Source: Porticoccus sp002341315
GTDB taxonomy: Bacteria > Pseudomonadota > Gammaproteobacteria > Pseudomonadales > Porticoccaceae
Length of the DNA stretch: 64,000 nucleotides
Reading direction: 5' to 3' (one strand)
Assembly (NCBI RefSeq): GCF_047634355.1
Contig: NZ_JBLIAL010000007.1
Both the position numbers and the translations under genes were made by a program. Under the pieces are notes generated by a model. That model did not search any database, was not told where the DNA came from, and saw nothing but the letters and a program-made list of their open reading frames with translations. The stretch's first letter is position 1. Each line of letters begins with the position of its first letter. Shown here one piece after another: positions 63,071 to 64,000 of this stretch.

Positions 63071-63215
63071 TCGCCCGGCCAACCTCGACTATGGCTTCGG
63101 GTGATAAAAAATCTGCACAACCTGTCACACCACTACTCAATTCCGTACTGAGCTGGCAGAATGCTATCCGGCAGGCTGAATGCCCTGGATTCATGACAAA
63201 AATGGAACACCCTCT

Positions 63216-63464
63216 ATGAGTTTGCAAGCGGACATTATTCAAATTATCAATGACGTACTTATGCTCGACGGACAAACCACTGAGTTTGACAGTGACACCG
63301 GCCTGCTGGGATCCATACCGGAATTTGACTCCATCGCCGTGGTCTCGCTGGTGACTGCGCTGGAGGAAGAATTCGGCTGTGCTTTCGACGATGACGAACT
63401 CAATGCCGATGTGTTCGCCACCATCGGCAGTCTCACAAAAGTCGTCGAGCAAAAGCTGGACTGA
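63216..63464 (+). CDS. Acyl carrier protein of exosortase-associated operon
   Basis: 82 residues from the ATG at 63216. Phosphopantetheine Ser in EFDSIAVVSL (about residue 39). Typical acidic four-helix ACP. Its stop overlaps the next start (TGATG). 145 bp after the decarboxylase gene, a gap in which I see no other gene. Carries the acyl or aminoacyl group made by the ligase. Confidence 0.92.
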   Translation: MSLQADIIQIINDVLMLDGQTTEFDSDTGLLGSIPEFDSIAVVSLVTALEEEFGCAFDDDELNADVFATIGSLTKVVEQKLD

Positions 63465-64000
63465 TGGCTCACTCCTGCAGGTTAGAACCCGCGTATATCG
63501 CCGGGAGCAGAGGCAAACTGTTTGCACTCCACTGCGCACCTGCAGCTCGAAATGACCCTGCAGAATGCGTGATTGTCGCCCCCTCCTTTGCCGAGGAAAT
63601 GAACCGTTGTCGCTATATGCAAACTATGCTGGCGCAGCAACTTGCCGGCCACGGCATCGCTCTGCTATCCGTTGATCCCTTTGGGACCGGCGACAGCCAG
63701 GGCGAGTTTGTAGAAGCCGACTGGCAACAGTGGATCAGGGATATCATCACCGCAGCAGACTATGCCGGGCAGCTCGGCTACCGATCTGTCACCCTGCTGG
63801 GTATCCGCCTCGGTGCGCTGCTGGCAGCCGCCGCCGCACCCGAGGTGAAAAACCTGCAACGGCTGGTCTTCTGGCAACCGGTCAGCAACGGCAAGATCGC
63901 TCTCAATCAGTTTCTGCGCATCAAGATTGCCGCTGCCATTGGCCGCGACGAGGACGGCGGCACCACTGCCCAGTTTGAAGAAGAGCTCAACCGGGGGAAC
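63464..64000 (+). CDS. Hydrolase 2, exosortase A system-associated (partial, cut at right edge)
   Basis: 179 codons visible. Alpha/beta-hydrolase fold start: CVIVAPSFAEEMNRCRYMQ, LLSVDPFGTGDSQGE. At the nucleophile elbow the sequence is GIRLGA: Arg stands where G-x-S-x-G would have Ser, so a classical Ser nucleophile is missing. The ATG overlaps the ACP stop by one base (TGATG). Continues beyond the window. Confidence 0.85.
   Translation, partial: MAHSCRLEPAYIAGSRGKLFALHCAPAARNDPAECVIVAPSFAEEMNRCRYMQTMLAQQLAGHGIALLSVDPFGTGDSQGEFVEADWQQWIRDIITAADYAGQLGYRSVTLLGIRLGALLAAAAAPEVKNLQRLVFWQPVSNGKIALNQFLRIKIAAAIGRDEDGGTTAQFEEELNRGN

Noticed and set aside
62027..63082. Long open frame (about 350 codons) on the minus strand opposite the PLP decarboxylase gene
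   Set aside because: Antisense shadow caused by codon bias; no family resemblance, while the plus strand has full catalytic motifs.

Overview
The window looks like chromosomal DNA of a free-living, probably marine or aquatic gammaproteobacterium. The support is the core block hemA-prfA-prmC facing a TPR lipoprotein gene, lolB, ispE, tRNA-Gln, prs, rplY, pth and ychF, an order typical of Pseudomonas/Cellvibrionales-type genomes. In addition there is an exosortase A/PEP-CTERM surface system, which within Gammaproteobacteria is common in Halieaceae-like lineages. The assignment is inference from gene order; there is no rRNA to confirm it.

Layout. (1) 1-6281: a leftward cyanate uptake and detoxification operon (substrate-binding protein, permease, ATPase, cyanase, small SnoaL-like protein). 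A divergent PAS/AAA+/Fis sigma-54 activator faces it. The intergenic space has a consensus -24/-12 promoter and three copies of a dyad. (2) 6510-15531: serine hydrolase, two DEAD-box helicases (RhlE, RhlB), an AsmA-like protein, CysZ, the three AmmeMemoRadiSam genes and a flavin reductase-like protein. (3) 15538-27129: housekeeping block for haem, translation, lipoprotein sorting, isoprenoid and PRPP synthesis, ending with a PQQ-type sugar dehydrogenase homologue. (4) 27282-42643: a 15.3-kb genomic island inserted in the 3' half of tRNA-Met(CAT), bounded by a 46-bp direct repeat. It carries a tRNA-proximal integrase, an AlpA-like regulator, a second tyrosine recombinase and a type I restriction-modification cluster. 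Woven into that cluster are a Cas2-like/SinR protein, a half-specificity subunit, a two-TM coiled-coil protein, an Abi HEPN protein and a zinc peptidase. A Fic protein is divergent from it. (5) 42936-64000: exosortase A/PEP-CTERM territory. It holds two PEP-CTERM substrates, each with a sigma-54-type promoter and a shared 18-bp upstream element; a LolA-like/outer-membrane barrel/PAS-MMPL exporter operon; PrsT; an Acg-type nitroreductase facing a ThiF-type E1 enzyme; and the exosortase-associated acyltransferase. Further on are a protease, an O-antigen-ligase-like polymerase and a low-molecular-weight phosphatase, then the acyl-CoA ligase, PLP decarboxylase, acyl carrier protein and hydrolase 2 set, which runs off the right edge.

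How the parts work together. The cyanate operon would import cyanate and convert it with bicarbonate to ammonia and CO2 under sigma-54 (nitrogen-type) control by its own activator. The island is a defence module. The right-hand region is the accessory half of an exopolysaccharide/protein-sorting system; the exosortase itself and the core glycosyltransferases are not in this window and probably lie beyond the right edge. The strongest new observations are the regulatory sites of the cyanate operon, the matching sigma-54 sites in front of both PEP-CTERM genes, the composition of the type I RM island, and the nitroreductase + ThiF + acyltransferase neighbourhood.
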